From SZUA-584 sp040768905 (GTDB lineage: Bacteria; Bacillota; Clostridia; Christensenellales; SZUA-584): a stretch of 64,000 bases of DNA. Both the position numbers and the translations under genes were made by a program. Location: assembly GCA_040768905.1 (NCBI GenBank), contig JAXGMA010000001.1, positions 992,001 to 1,056,000 of the forward strand. Direction: 5' to 3'. Positions 28,932 through 37,585 of the stretch are shown in pieces. The notes beneath the pieces are model-generated. The model was not told the DNA's origin, searched no databases, and worked only from the letters and a program-made list of their open reading frames with translations. Numbering within the stretch: position 1 is the first letter of the stretch; every line of letters starts with the position of its first letter.

Positions 28932-29846
28932 ATGAAAAATATATTGATCATCGGCGATTCTTATTTTATCGGCAAAGTTTTTGCTTTGACGGCGCTTAAG
29001 GATAAAGGCTACAGTATTCATATTATGAACAGGGGAAACAATCCCTTGAATGTCGAAGGCATCAGTGAATATAAATGTGACCGCCATGATCACCAAAAAC
29101 TCAAAACGTCTGTGCCTTCGCTTGTCTTTGACGCGGTCGTTGATTTTTGCGCATACAATCCTTCTGATGTGGATATGTTGCTCAGCCATCTTCCCTGCCA
29201 GATAAAACACTATATATACATAAGCTCCTGCGCGGTATTTCGCCCCTCTGCCGATTACCCCAAATACGAGGATTCTCCCAGAATAGATTCGATTCTGCCC
29301 GGACCGGCCGGAGAATATGCCTACAACAAGCGCATACTGGAAACTGAAACTAAAAAGGTATGCGAACGTATGGATATCCCTTATACGATTCTGCGCCCTT
29401 CGTTTGTTTACGGGCCGTATAATTACGCGCCCAGGGAATCATTCTTTTTTAAAATCATGCTGTCCGGCGGCGAGCTGCCGGTCCCATCGCCCTGCCTGGC
29501 GCTTTTTCAATTTGTTTACGTCAAGGATATCGCAAAATTTCTTTTGGCCTGTATCGGCAATCAGTCTGTAACAAATAAATCATATAATCTTTCCGCGCCC
29601 GAGCTTATTTCTTATGAGAAGCTTATCCAAACGCTCGCCAGCATAACCGATGCGCCGATTAAGCAAAAACGCCTTGACGTTGGCACAATAGAGCGCGAAC
29701 GTATCCCGCTTCCCTTCCCCTTGGAGCAGCATGAGCTTTTTTCTGGTGAGGCAGTCTGCGATGCGCTCTCGTTGGCATACACGCCGTTTAATGACGGCTT
29801 AAAAGAGTCTTTCGAATTCTATAAAAAATACGTGTACAGGCCTTGA
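28932..29846 (+). CDS. NAD-dependent epimerase/dehydratase (extended SDR family)
   Basis: 304 residues from ATG 28932, chosen because the Rossmann fold begins at once (MKNILIIGDSYFIGKVFA) and GAAGGGAAC lies just upstream; an in-frame ATG six codons earlier overlaps the DUF4125 stop and is less likely. The glycine motif is degenerate (GDSYFIG in place of GxxGxxG). The catalytic tyrosine and lysine are in EYAYNKRILE, with Ser from SSCAVF. C-terminal half resembles sugar-nucleotide or isoflavone-reductase-like enzymes. Fourth gene of the TPR operon; substrate unknown. Confidence 0.85.
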   Translation: MKNILIIGDSYFIGKVFALTALKDKGYSIHIMNRGNNPLNVEGISEYKCDRHDHQKLKTSVPSLVFDAVVDFCAYNPSDVDMLLSHLPCQIKHYIYISSCAVFRPSADYPKYEDSPRIDSILPGPAGEYAYNKRILETETKKVCERMDIPYTILRPSFVYGPYNYAPRESFFFKIMLSGGELPVPSPCLALFQFVYVKDIAKFLLACIGNQSVTNKSYNLSAPELISYEKLIQTLASITDAPIKQKRLDVGTIERERIPLPFPLEQHELFSGEAVCDALSLAYTPFNDGLKESFEFYKKYVYRP

Positions 29847-29880
29847 TCGCGCAACGCAGCGAAAACAACCATCAGATTCT

Positions 29881-30657
29881 CTATTTTCCCGATATCGCCT
29901 GTTTCATGCGCCGGACATATTCCGCGACGGGCGCTGCGCTTTGCCTTCCGTATTGAGCGACCAGCTTGACGATCGCGCTGCCCACGATAACGCCGTCCGC
30001 AACTTCTGCCATTTCACGCGCTTGCTGCGGCGTCGATACGCCAAAGCCAACAGCACACGGAATATTTTTGACGGCTTTGACTTTTGAGATGAGCTGTCCG
30101 ATATCTGTGGTGATCTGCGCACGCACACCCGTGACACCGAGCGATGACACACAGTATACAAAGCCCTGCGCCTGCGCTGCGATTTTCTGGATACGCTGCC
30201 CGGAAGTCGGAGCGATCAAAGATATCAGAGCTACATCGTTTTTTTTGCACTGCGGCTCAAGCTCGCCCTTTTCTTCGAAAGGCAGATCGGGCACGATAAG
30301 TGCATCTATGCCTGTATGGCTGCAGTTTTCAAGAAACTTATCTGCACCGTAAACAAAGACCGGATTCATATAGGTCATCAAAGCGAGCGGCACATCCGTT
30401 TTTGTTCTTAGCCGGCCCACCATCTCAAAAACGGCGTCCGCAGTCGTCACCGCTGCCAATGCGCGCATATCGGCCTGCTGGATCACTTCCCCCTCTGCCA
30501 TGGGGTCGGAAAACGGTATACCAAGCTCTATAAGGTCTGCGCCAGCATCAGCCATGCGCAGCACAAGCTGCCCGGTTGTTTCAAGGCACGGGTCTCCGGC
30601 CGTCACAAATGGTATGAAAGCTTTTCCGTGCGCAAATGCGTTTTCTACTCTATTCAT
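29881..30657 (-). CDS. trpA: Tryptophan synthase alpha chain
   Basis: 258 residues, TIM barrel. Catalytic Glu and Asp regions are visible in LIELGIPFSDPMAEGEVIQ and the phosphate loop in VGFGVSTPQQA. It cleaves indole-3-glycerol phosphate to indole and glyceraldehyde 3-phosphate, channelling indole to TrpB. Last gene of the trp operon; its start overlaps the trpB stop by 8 bases. Confidence 0.97.
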   Translation of the reverse strand: MNRVENAFAHGKAFIPFVTAGDPCLETTGQLVLRMADAGADLIELGIPFSDPMAEGEVIQQADMRALAAVTTADAVFEMVGRLRTKTDVPLALMTYMNPVFVYGADKFLENCSHTGIDALIVPDLPFEEKGELEPQCKKNDVALISLIAPTSGQRIQKIAAQAQGFVYCVSSLGVTGVRAQITTDIGQLISKVKAVKNIPCAVGFGVSTPQQAREMAEVADGVIVGSAIVKLVAQYGRQSAAPVAEYVRRMKQAISGK

Positions 30658-31834
30658 GGATATCCACCCCCTTATACCGCGCTATGGCAGCCACATCCTT
30701 GTCTCCGCGTCCCGAAAGATTGACGACGACGATCGTATCTTTTGGAAGCCTTGGTGCGGTCTTGCGCACATACGCGATCGCGTGGGCGCTTTCTATCGCG
30801 GGAATGATGCCTTCGGTGCGCGAAAGGTACTCAAAGGCATCCACCGCCTCATCATCTTCGACAGCCACATACTCTGCCCTTCCGATATCATAAAGGTGCG
30901 CATGCTCAGGCCCTATGCCTGGATAATCAAGGCCTGCCGATATTGAATAGACCGGCGCGATTTGCCCGTATTCATCCTGGCAAAAGTATGACTTCATGCC
31001 GTGGAAAATGCCCGGCGTACCGTTCGTCAGCGTCGCTGCATTTTTATCCGTCTCCACCCCGTGTCCGGCAGCTTCACAGCCTATCAACCGCACGGAAGTA
31101 TCTTTGATAAAATCGTAAAACAGCCCCATGGCATTGCTGCCGCCGCCTACACACGCCACCAATATATCCGGCAGCCGGCCCTCCTTATCTAATACCTGCT
31201 GCCGCACTTCCCTGCCAATGACGCTCTGAAAATCGCGCACCATGGCAGGAAAAGGATGCGGCCCCATGACCGAACCGATCACATAATGTGTGTCTTCGAT
31301 ACGCGCCGTCCATGCGCGCATCGTTTCATTGACGGCATCCTTGAGCGTTTGTGTGCCGCTGGTGACGGCATGCACTTTCGCTCCCAAAAGCTCCATCCTG
31401 TACACGTTCAAAGACTGCCTTTGCGTGTCTTCCCTGCCCATGAATATCTCGCATTCAAGGCCGAGCAGCGCCGCCGCCGTGGCCGTGGCTACCCCGTGCT
31501 GTCCCGCGCCGGTCTCTGCAATCACACGCTTTTTGCCCATTTTTTTAGCGAGCAGCGCCTGCCCAAGCACGTTGTTTATCTTGTGGGAGCCTGTATGGTT
31601 TAAATCCTCCCGTTTTAAGTAGATTTTTGCTCCGCCAAGATCGCGCGTTAACTTCTCCGCGAAATAGAGAAGAGACGGCCTGCCCGCATAATCACGCAGC
31701 AATGCGTCAAGCTCTGCGCAAAAATCAGCATTATTGATATAAAAAGTATAGGCATTCTCAAGTTCGAGAACTGCGTTCATCAGTGTTTCGGGGACATATT
31801 GCCCGCCGTGGATGCCATAACGCCCATCACTCAT
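30650..31834 (-). CDS. trpB: Tryptophan synthase beta chain
   Basis: 394 residues, TrpB1 type. The PLP lysine is in LNHTGSHKINNVLGQALL, the phosphate-binding glycine loop in CVGGGSNAMG, and the indole-side Glu in ETGAGQHGVATA. It condenses indole with serine to give tryptophan. Overlaps trpA and follows trpF by three bases. Confidence 0.98.
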   Translation of the reverse strand: MSDGRYGIHGGQYVPETLMNAVLELENAYTFYINNADFCAELDALLRDYAGRPSLLYFAEKLTRDLGGAKIYLKREDLNHTGSHKINNVLGQALLAKKMGKKRVIAETGAGQHGVATATAAALLGLECEIFMGREDTQRQSLNVYRMELLGAKVHAVTSGTQTLKDAVNETMRAWTARIEDTHYVIGSVMGPHPFPAMVRDFQSVIGREVRQQVLDKEGRLPDILVACVGGGSNAMGLFYDFIKDTSVRLIGCEAAGHGVETDKNAATLTNGTPGIFHGMKSYFCQDEYGQIAPVYSISAGLDYPGIGPEHAHLYDIGRAEYVAVEDDEAVDAFEYLSRTEGIIPAIESAHAIAYVRKTAPRLPKDTIVVVNLSGRGDKDVAAIARYKGVDIHE

Positions 31835-31837
31835 TTA

Positions 31838-32446
31838 TTACACACTCCTTACAATGCGCACAAACGCTTTTATTTTGTATTTGTCCTTTTTGCCGTCTGT
31901 CTCAGCGCCGCTGCTGATATCAAGACAATACGGGCATAATTCCAAAGCTTTAAAAACATTGCTGAGCGTGATCCCGCCCGCGAGAAAATACGGTTTTTTC
32001 AGAGGAGGGATCACTTGCCAATCAAAACATTCGCCTGTACCGCCTGCTTTTATTTTTGAAAATGTATCGAGCAGCAGATAATCACAATCCGTATTTTGCG
32101 CAAGAAGTATCTGTTCTCGTGATTTCACGCGCACCGCTTTGATGACGGGTAGGCCTGCCGTCTTTTTTATGTTTGATATATAAGCTGTATCTTCGCTTCC
32201 ATGGAGCTGGATGATATCGATCACACCGGCTTTGCAAATCTGCACTATATCATCGATCTGCGCATCAACGAACACCCCGGCTGTCAGTATGCGCTTATTC
32301 AAACGCGCTTTCAATGCGTACGCACAGTCAAAGCTTATTTGCCGTCGGCTCTTCGCAAATACAAAGCCAATATAATCGGGCAAAAATTCGTTGGCTGCGT
32401 CAATGTCCGCTTGCGAAGTCAATCCGCATATCTTTATCTTGCTCAT
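31838..32446 (-). CDS. trpF: Phosphoribosylanthranilate isomerase
   Basis: 202 residues, TIM barrel with general-base cysteine in KICGLT and acid Asp in GVFVDAQ; the phosphate site is near the C-terminus (FLAGGITLSN, LDISSGAE). It performs the Amadori rearrangement of phosphoribosylanthranilate. The start overlaps the end of trpC by 4 bases. Confidence 0.96.
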   Translation of the reverse strand: MSKIKICGLTSQADIDAANEFLPDYIGFVFAKSRRQISFDCAYALKARLNKRILTAGVFVDAQIDDIVQICKAGVIDIIQLHGSEDTAYISNIKKTAGLPVIKAVRVKSREQILLAQNTDCDYLLLDTFSKIKAGGTGECFDWQVIPPLKKPYFLAGGITLSNVFKALELCPYCLDISSGAETDGKKDKYKIKAFVRIVRSV

Positions 32447-33228
32447 TTTGCAGCCCCTTCCCGCAGTTTCTCAAGCTCCGCGCCAATATTTTCACTGCGC
32501 ATCAACGCCTCGCCGATAAGAACGGCATTTGCATTTGCGGTGTGCAGCAGCTCAATATCCTCAGGGTTTTTAATGCCGCTTTCCACAACAAAAATCTTAT
32601 CATCAGGCACAAGCTTTCGCAGCGAAAGACACGTGTTGATGTTGACTTCAAAAGTCTTAAGGTCGCGGTTGTTTATGCCTATGATGCGCGCGCCCGCTCC
32701 AAGGGCTGCTTTGACTTCTGCTGCCGTGTGCGCTTCGACCAAAGCTGAAATTCCCAGCTCGTCGCAAATCGCAAGGAAGTCTTTTAGCTTATCTGTGTCA
32801 AGCAGTGCGCAGATAAGCAGAACAGCATCTGCGCCAAGCCAATGCGATTCATAGATCTGATATGCATCAACCGTAAAGTCTTTTCGCAATAAAGGCAGCG
32901 AAACAGCCGATTTTATATCTGTCAGATGCACGTTGCTTCCTAGAAAGAACTCAGGTTCAGTAAGCACTGACACCGCTGCTGCGCCTGCACGTTCGTATGC
33001 TTTGGCGATCTTGACATAAGGAAAGCTTTTCGCTATCAGCCCTTTCGAAGGCGATGCTTTTTTGACTTCGCAAATAAATGACAAGCCGCTTTCCTTAAGC
33101 GCCTTTTCAAAACAAAAGCTGCCTCTTCCTTTACGTTGTGCGCGTTTTTTGATCTCATCATAAGGCAGACGATTTCTGGCCGTGTCCACACGTATGACCG
33201 TTTGTTTTGCTATCGTCTCCAAAATCAT
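32443..33228 (-). CDS. trpC: Indole-3-glycerol phosphate synthase
   Basis: 261 residues. N-terminal extension and barrel with the substrate motif FICEVKKASPSKG, catalytic Lys and Glu in LRKDF and LVEAHT, and IGINNRDL. It closes the indole ring from the Amadori product. Overlaps trpD and trpF by 4 bases each (ATGA-type junctions). Confidence 0.97.
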   Translation of the reverse strand: MILETIAKQTVIRVDTARNRLPYDEIKKRAQRKGRGSFCFEKALKESGLSFICEVKKASPSKGLIAKSFPYVKIAKAYERAGAAAVSVLTEPEFFLGSNVHLTDIKSAVSLPLLRKDFTVDAYQIYESHWLGADAVLLICALLDTDKLKDFLAICDELGISALVEAHTAAEVKAALGAGARIIGINNRDLKTFEVNINTCLSLRKLVPDDKIFVVESGIKNPEDIELLHTANANAVLIGEALMRSENIGAELEKLREGAAK

Positions 33229-34241
33229 TTTGCGGCCTCATTCGTGGCGCGCATAAACGCCTCCATTTTTTGATATGCCGCGCCGCTGTCAATCGTTTTT
33301 GCAGCGAGCAAGACGCCGCTTTCCATTCTGTCCGCCCTGCCCGCCATATAGAGGCATGCGGCCGCATTTAACAATACGATATCTCTTTTGGCGTCTTTTT
33401 TGCCGCCAAGTACGGCACGCGCAATCTTTGCGTTTTTTCCAGCGTCTCCGCCTGCAAGTTCGTCACTTTGGCAAAGCGGTATGCCGTATAAGCGCGGGTC
33501 GATGGTACAATGATGAAGCGCGCCGTTTTTGACTTCGCAGGCCTGTGTGGCAGCCGTGACCGTGATTTCATCAAGCCCGTCCTCTCCGCATACAACCATG
33601 GCTCTTTTTACGCCAAGCCCGGCAAGCGCAGCCGCAAACGGTTCTATCAGGTTTTTGTCACAGACGCCGAGCAGCTGTATCTTCGCACAGGCCGGGTTGG
33701 CCAGAGGGCCGATGAGGTTAAATATTGTTCTCACACCGAGTTCCCGCCTTACTGGAGCCGCATATTTCATTGACGAGTGGTATAAAGGCGCGAACATAAA
33801 ACACATGCCAGTATTTTTGAGAACCCTTTCGCTTTGTTCAGCCGTAAGATCTATTTTTGCGCCCAGCGCTTCCAAAACGTCCGCTGCGCCACACTTGCTT
33901 GAAACGCTTCGATTGCCATGCTTGGCGACGGGCACGCCGGCCGCCGCGATGACAAAAGCGGACACAGTGGACACGTTGAACGTACCGGCATGATCGCCTC
34001 CTGTCCCTACGATTTCGCACACATCTTCATCGTGCCTAAGAGGCGTGCAGCATTCGCGCAGCACCGCTGCGCACGCTGTGATCTCTGAGATACCTTCGCC
34101 CTTCATACGCAGCGCTGTCAAAAATGCCGCGATCTGTACCTGCGTGGCGCTTCCGTTCATGATTTCACGCATCGACTGTGCCGCCGTGTCATAACTTAAG
34201 TCATTGTACTCCATAGCTTCTCTGATAGCCAGTTGAATCAT
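33225..34241 (-). CDS. trpD: Anthranilate phosphoribosyltransferase
   Basis: 338 residues. The diphosphate-binding loop GTGGDHAGTFNVST and the KHGNRSVSSKCG motif are characteristic; C-terminal AxxYxAG-like AACLYMAGRADRM follows. It joins anthranilate to PRPP. 4-base overlaps with trpG upstream and trpC downstream. It is a stand-alone transferase, not fused to the glutamine amidotransferase. Confidence 0.97.
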   Translation of the reverse strand: MIQLAIREAMEYNDLSYDTAAQSMREIMNGSATQVQIAAFLTALRMKGEGISEITACAAVLRECCTPLRHDEDVCEIVGTGGDHAGTFNVSTVSAFVIAAAGVPVAKHGNRSVSSKCGAADVLEALGAKIDLTAEQSERVLKNTGMCFMFAPLYHSSMKYAAPVRRELGVRTIFNLIGPLANPACAKIQLLGVCDKNLIEPFAAALAGLGVKRAMVVCGEDGLDEITVTAATQACEVKNGALHHCTIDPRLYGIPLCQSDELAGGDAGKNAKIARAVLGGKKDAKRDIVLLNAAACLYMAGRADRMESGVLLAAKTIDSGAAYQKMEAFMRATNEAAK

Positions 34242-34810
34242 AACATCCCTCCAAGAAAATTTTTCATGATCACTTCACCCTTAGGGGTCAAAACCGACTC
34301 GGGATGAAACTGGAGCCCGAATACGGCGTATTTTGAGTGGCTCACAGCCATCACCTCCCCGCTGTCATCCCTTGCGATCACTGATAGCTCATCCGGCATT
34401 GTGCTGCTGTCTGCGATTAGAGAATGGTATCGCGCCGCTTCTATAGCGCCGGGAAGCCCCGCAAATATTGGATGCGTATTGTCAATACTTATTCGGCTTT
34501 TTTTGCCATGCATGAGCTTTTGCGCCCGGCTGATCTTTGCGCCGTAAGCTTCACAGATGGCCTGATGCCCGAGGCACACACCAAGCACAGGGATTTTTTC
34601 GCCCAAAGTCCTGATGATTTCTTCACAGATACCCGCATCTTTTGGATATCCGGGACCCGGCGAGAGTATGATGTGCGTCGGCGAGAGTTTTTTTATATCT
34701 ATTACCGATACAGCGTCATTACGCACCACACGCACATAAGGGTTGATCCCTGCCGCAAGCTGAAAAAGGTTATAAGTGAAGCTGTCGTAATTGTCTATGA
34801 TCAGTATCAT
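34238..34810 (-). CDS. trpG: Anthranilate synthase glutamine amidotransferase subunit
   Basis: 190 residues from ATG 34810; the frame remains open upstream within trpE but the family begins exactly at MILIIDNYDSFTYN. Class I amidotransferase: nucleophile Cys in GVCLGHQAI, catalytic His-Glu in LQFHPESVLT, oxyanion loop SPGPGYP. It supplies ammonia to TrpE. Overlaps the trpE stop by 4 bases, so the two subunits are translationally coupled. Confidence 0.96.
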   Translation of the reverse strand: MILIIDNYDSFTYNLFQLAAGINPYVRVVRNDAVSVIDIKKLSPTHIILSPGPGYPKDAGICEEIIRTLGEKIPVLGVCLGHQAICEAYGAKISRAQKLMHGKKSRISIDNTHPIFAGLPGAIEAARYHSLIADSSTMPDELSVIARDDSGEVMAVSHSKYAVFGLQFHPESVLTPKGEVIMKNFLGGML

Positions 34811-36267
34811 TCTTCTTCCACCTCTTTTGCGCTGATGATGGCACTGATTACCGCTTTTGCCTTGTTGGCTGATTCTTCGTATTCGCGCTTGCCCACGCTG
34901 TCCGCGACAATGCCGCTTCCAGCCTGCACATAAACGCGGCCGTTTTGTTTGACTGCCATGCGTATGGCGATGCACGTGTCAAGGTTTCCCGAAAAGTCGA
35001 TATAACCGAGCGCACCGCCGTAAATGCCGCGCGGTGTTTGCTCGAGCTCATCAATGATTTCACACGCACGTATCTTGGGCGCGCCCGACAGCGTTCCCGC
35101 AGGAAGTATGGCTTCTATGGCGGACAGCGCATCACAATCTTCGCGCAAATCACCTTCAACGCGTGACGCGATATGCATGATGCGTGAGTAACGGTGTATC
35201 ATCATGTAATCCATCACCTTCACGGAAGAAATCTTCGATATCCTTCCAAGGTCGTTTCGCGCAAGGTCGACCAGCATGTTGTGCTCTGAAAGTTCCTTTT
35301 CGTCTGAAAGAAGATCGGCTTCTAAGGCTTTATCCTCCTCTTCGCTGACGCCCCTCGGACGCGACCCAGCAACCGGAAAAGTGGCCAGCCTTCCATTTTG
35401 CAGCCTTATGAGCGTTTCAGGCGAAGTGCTCATGATCTCTAAATCGTCAATGCGCATATACACCATATACGGCGAAGGGTTTGTGGTGCGCAGCACGCGG
35501 TACGCGCCGACAAGGCTGCCTTTGTATGCGCTTTCAAACCGCCTTGACAAAACCGCCTGAAATATATCGCCGTTGCGAATATAATCTTTTGATTTCTCAA
35601 CCATTTCGCAAAATTTTTCTTCTGTTACATTGCTTGTAAACAAAGGTTTTGCATCCGCATCGCCGATCGGCAATGGCTGTCTGTCCCGAATGATGCGCAC
35701 GATCTTTTCGATCTCGCTCACTGCCCTGCCATAGTTCTCCATCACATTGCCGCTGCGCATGTTGGCGATGATACATATTTTTTGCTTAAGATGGTCATAG
35801 GCGATCACTTTATCAAACAGCATCAGATCAAAATCATAATCGCTGCCTTTTTGCAGCTTCAAGACCGGCTCTGCGTAACCTATCATGGCGTAAGAGAAAT
35901 ACCCGACAAGCCCGCCGGTAAACGGCGGCAGCCCCGGCAGCTTGGGTGCTTTGTATCTTGCGAGCACATCCCGCAGCACATCAAGAGGCTTATTGCTTTG
36001 CATAGTTTGCGTGTCATCTTCCTCAACACGTACCGTGCCATTTTTGCATTTGATGCGCATGACAGGATCAAAACCCAAAAACGAATAACGTGCCCATTTT
36101 TCGCCGCCCTCAATGCTTTCTAAAAGGAAATAGCGCTTACCAAGCTGCGTTAACTTACGCAGCAGCGTGATCGGCGTGATGATGTCCGCATAGATTTCTT
36201 TGCAGACCGGTATGGTGTTGTACTCTTTTATAAGACTGATGATCGTCTCGCAGTTTGGTATGATCAT
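34807..36267 (-). CDS. trpE: Anthranilate synthase component I
   Basis: 486 residues. The chorismate-binding domain motifs are clear: MVDLARNDLGR-like LVDLARNDLGR, LPAGTLSGAPKIRA and YGGALGYIDFSGNLD. The N-terminal tryptophan feedback site (LLESIEGGEKWARYSFLG) contains the conserved ES-GG element, so allosteric inhibition by Trp is expected. It converts chorismate and ammonia to anthranilate. First gene of trpEGDCFBA, preceded by a Trp T-box leader. Confidence 0.97.
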   Translation of the reverse strand: MIIPNCETIISLIKEYNTIPVCKEIYADIITPITLLRKLTQLGKRYFLLESIEGGEKWARYSFLGFDPVMRIKCKNGTVRVEEDDTQTMQSNKPLDVLRDVLARYKAPKLPGLPPFTGGLVGYFSYAMIGYAEPVLKLQKGSDYDFDLMLFDKVIAYDHLKQKICIIANMRSGNVMENYGRAVSEIEKIVRIIRDRQPLPIGDADAKPLFTSNVTEEKFCEMVEKSKDYIRNGDIFQAVLSRRFESAYKGSLVGAYRVLRTTNPSPYMVYMRIDDLEIMSTSPETLIRLQNGRLATFPVAGSRPRGVSEEEDKALEADLLSDEKELSEHNMLVDLARNDLGRISKISSVKVMDYMMIHRYSRIMHIASRVEGDLREDCDALSAIEAILPAGTLSGAPKIRACEIIDELEQTPRGIYGGALGYIDFSGNLDTCIAIRMAVKQNGRVYVQAGSGIVADSVGKREYEESANKAKAVISAIISAKEVEEE

Positions 36268-36324
36268 AACTTTACCTGCTTATCATAGTTAGACAAGCGC
36301 GATCCTTTCAAAAATTTTTAAAAA

Positions 36325-36592
36325 CAAAAAAGCCTTTGTCCACAAGGGACAAAAGCTAAAAGCTTCTGCGGTACCACCCAAATTGATGATATAAGATCAT
36401 CCGCTCGTTTTGTATACTGACATATACACCCCGCTGGTAACGGATGGGGCTCCCGTCAGCGTCTACTCCCGCATGAAAATGCAGTTTTGAGCCGCCCTCA
36501 CAAGTCCATTCAGAAATTCTGTGCTGCCGCATTCACACCAGCGTCGGCTCTCTTTGTACACCCGAACTTCTTACTTCTCTTGCTCTTTGGTT
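36325..36592 (-). promoter_or_regulatory. T-box riboswitch (tRNA-Trp) controlling the trp operon
   Basis: Minus-strand leader with all hallmarks: an AG-bulge segment AAAGAGAGCC near 36560, a specifier loop whose 3' side reads GAA-TGG-AC (TGG complement at 36506-36508, a Trp codon), the T-box core GGGTGGTACCGC (36366-36379) that pairs with the uncharged tRNA 3' end, and a rho-independent terminator (10-bp GCTTTTGTCC/GGACAAAGGC stem plus T6, 36326-36355). Uncharged tRNA-Trp would stabilise the antiterminator and switch the operon on. The specifier matching the downstream genes is strong support. Confidence 0.95.
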
Positions 36593-36599
36593 TCGATGT

Positions 36600-36629
36600 A
36601 TTATATGCGCAGCCGCTGGTTTTTGTCAA
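36600..36629 (-). promoter_or_regulatory. Promoter of the trp operon
   Basis: Minus strand: perfect -35 TTGACA (36624-36629), 18-bp spacer, perfect -10 TATAAT (36600-36605), placed directly upstream of the T-box leader. About 160 bases between it and the sirtuin stop codon hold nothing else I recognise. Confidence 0.9.
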
Positions 36630-36789
36630 GCCTTATTGTCAGAAACCGGCAGCCGCGTTTTTTGCAACGTTATGAGTCAGAGCTTGTTTGGATATTGGAC
36701 CCATAGGTTATAACCAAATTTTTTCTTGTCTCTTATGTCCATACAAGCCCAAGGCCTTTCATGTTAAATCCATAAAGAAAGCAAAAGCG

Positions 36790-37503
36790 TTACACAACGA
36801 TATCTTTAAGCACCTCTCCGATGCTGTCATTGATGATATGACTGGCCGCTTGATCATATGGCGTGGGCGTCTTGTTAATCAGAATCAGTTTATTGCCGCG
36901 GTAACAGCTGATAAACCCTGCGGCAGGATACACGGCCAGCGACGTGCCGCCAACGATCAGCATGTCCGCTTTTTCAATATAACGCATCGCCGTTTCACAA
37001 ACAGAACTGTCAAGCGGTTCACCGTAAAGGACGACATCCGGTTTAATTTGTCCGCTGCAGATGCAGACGGGTATGCCTGTACTCTTCAGTATGTAGGCGG
37101 CATCATATACTTTTAAGCATTCACGGCAGATATTACGGTGTACCGAACCGTGCAGTTCAAGCACATTTTTGCTGCCAGCTTTCTGGTGGAGTCCGTCAAT
37201 ATTCTGTGTGATGACAGCTTTGAGCCTGCCTGCCTTTTCAAGCTCAGCAAGCTTGATGTGCGCTTTTCCGGGTCTGGCATCAAGATAAATCATTTTTTTT
37301 CTGTAAAAATCAAAAAAATCCCGTGTATGAGCATCAAAAAAATCACGTGAGAGTATTGTTTCTGGAGTGTATGGATATTGCTGACGGAAAAGCCCTTCAG
37401 CGCTGCGAAAATCCGGAATGCCGCTCTCTGTGGATACGCCCGCACCGCCGAAAAAAACGATGTTGCCGCATGAAGATATCATTTTCTGCAATATTTTGTT
37501 CAT
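36790..37503 (-). CDS. Sir2-family NAD-dependent protein deacylase
   Basis: 237 residues from ATG 37503 (AAGGGTG upstream); a longer in-frame extension is not part of the family. The NAD pocket GAGVSTESGIPDFRS, ITQNIDGLHQKAG, catalytic His in LHGSVH, and four zinc cysteines (NICRECL and CICSG) are present, plus VVLYGEPL. It removes acetyl or other acyl groups from protein lysines using NAD. Downstream of lysA behind a terminator; both are likely separate transcripts. Confidence 0.93.
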   Translation of the reverse strand: MNKILQKMISSCGNIVFFGGAGVSTESGIPDFRSAEGLFRQQYPYTPETILSRDFFDAHTRDFFDFYRKKMIYLDARPGKAHIKLAELEKAGRLKAVITQNIDGLHQKAGSKNVLELHGSVHRNICRECLKVYDAAYILKSTGIPVCICSGQIKPDVVLYGEPLDSSVCETAMRYIEKADMLIVGGTSLAVYPAAGFISCYRGNKLILINKTPTPYDQAASHIINDSIGEVLKDIVV

Positions 37504-37535
37504 GATAACACCCTTATCAATGTCAGCACTGAATG

Positions 37536-37568
37536 TAAAAAGAGCCAGCCGCCGCTGCGATTGGCTCC
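37536..37568 (-). terminator. Terminator after lysA
   Basis: Minus strand GAGCCA / TGGCTC stem with a 14-base GC-rich loop followed by TTTTTAC, between the lysA stop codon and the sirtuin start. Confidence 0.7.
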
Positions 37569-37585
37569 GAATATATAATGGTTTT

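Noticed and set aside
34811..34975. Upstream extension of trpG
   Set aside because: The frame is open into trpE but the family begins at ATG 34810, which overlaps the trpE stop as expected for coupled genes.
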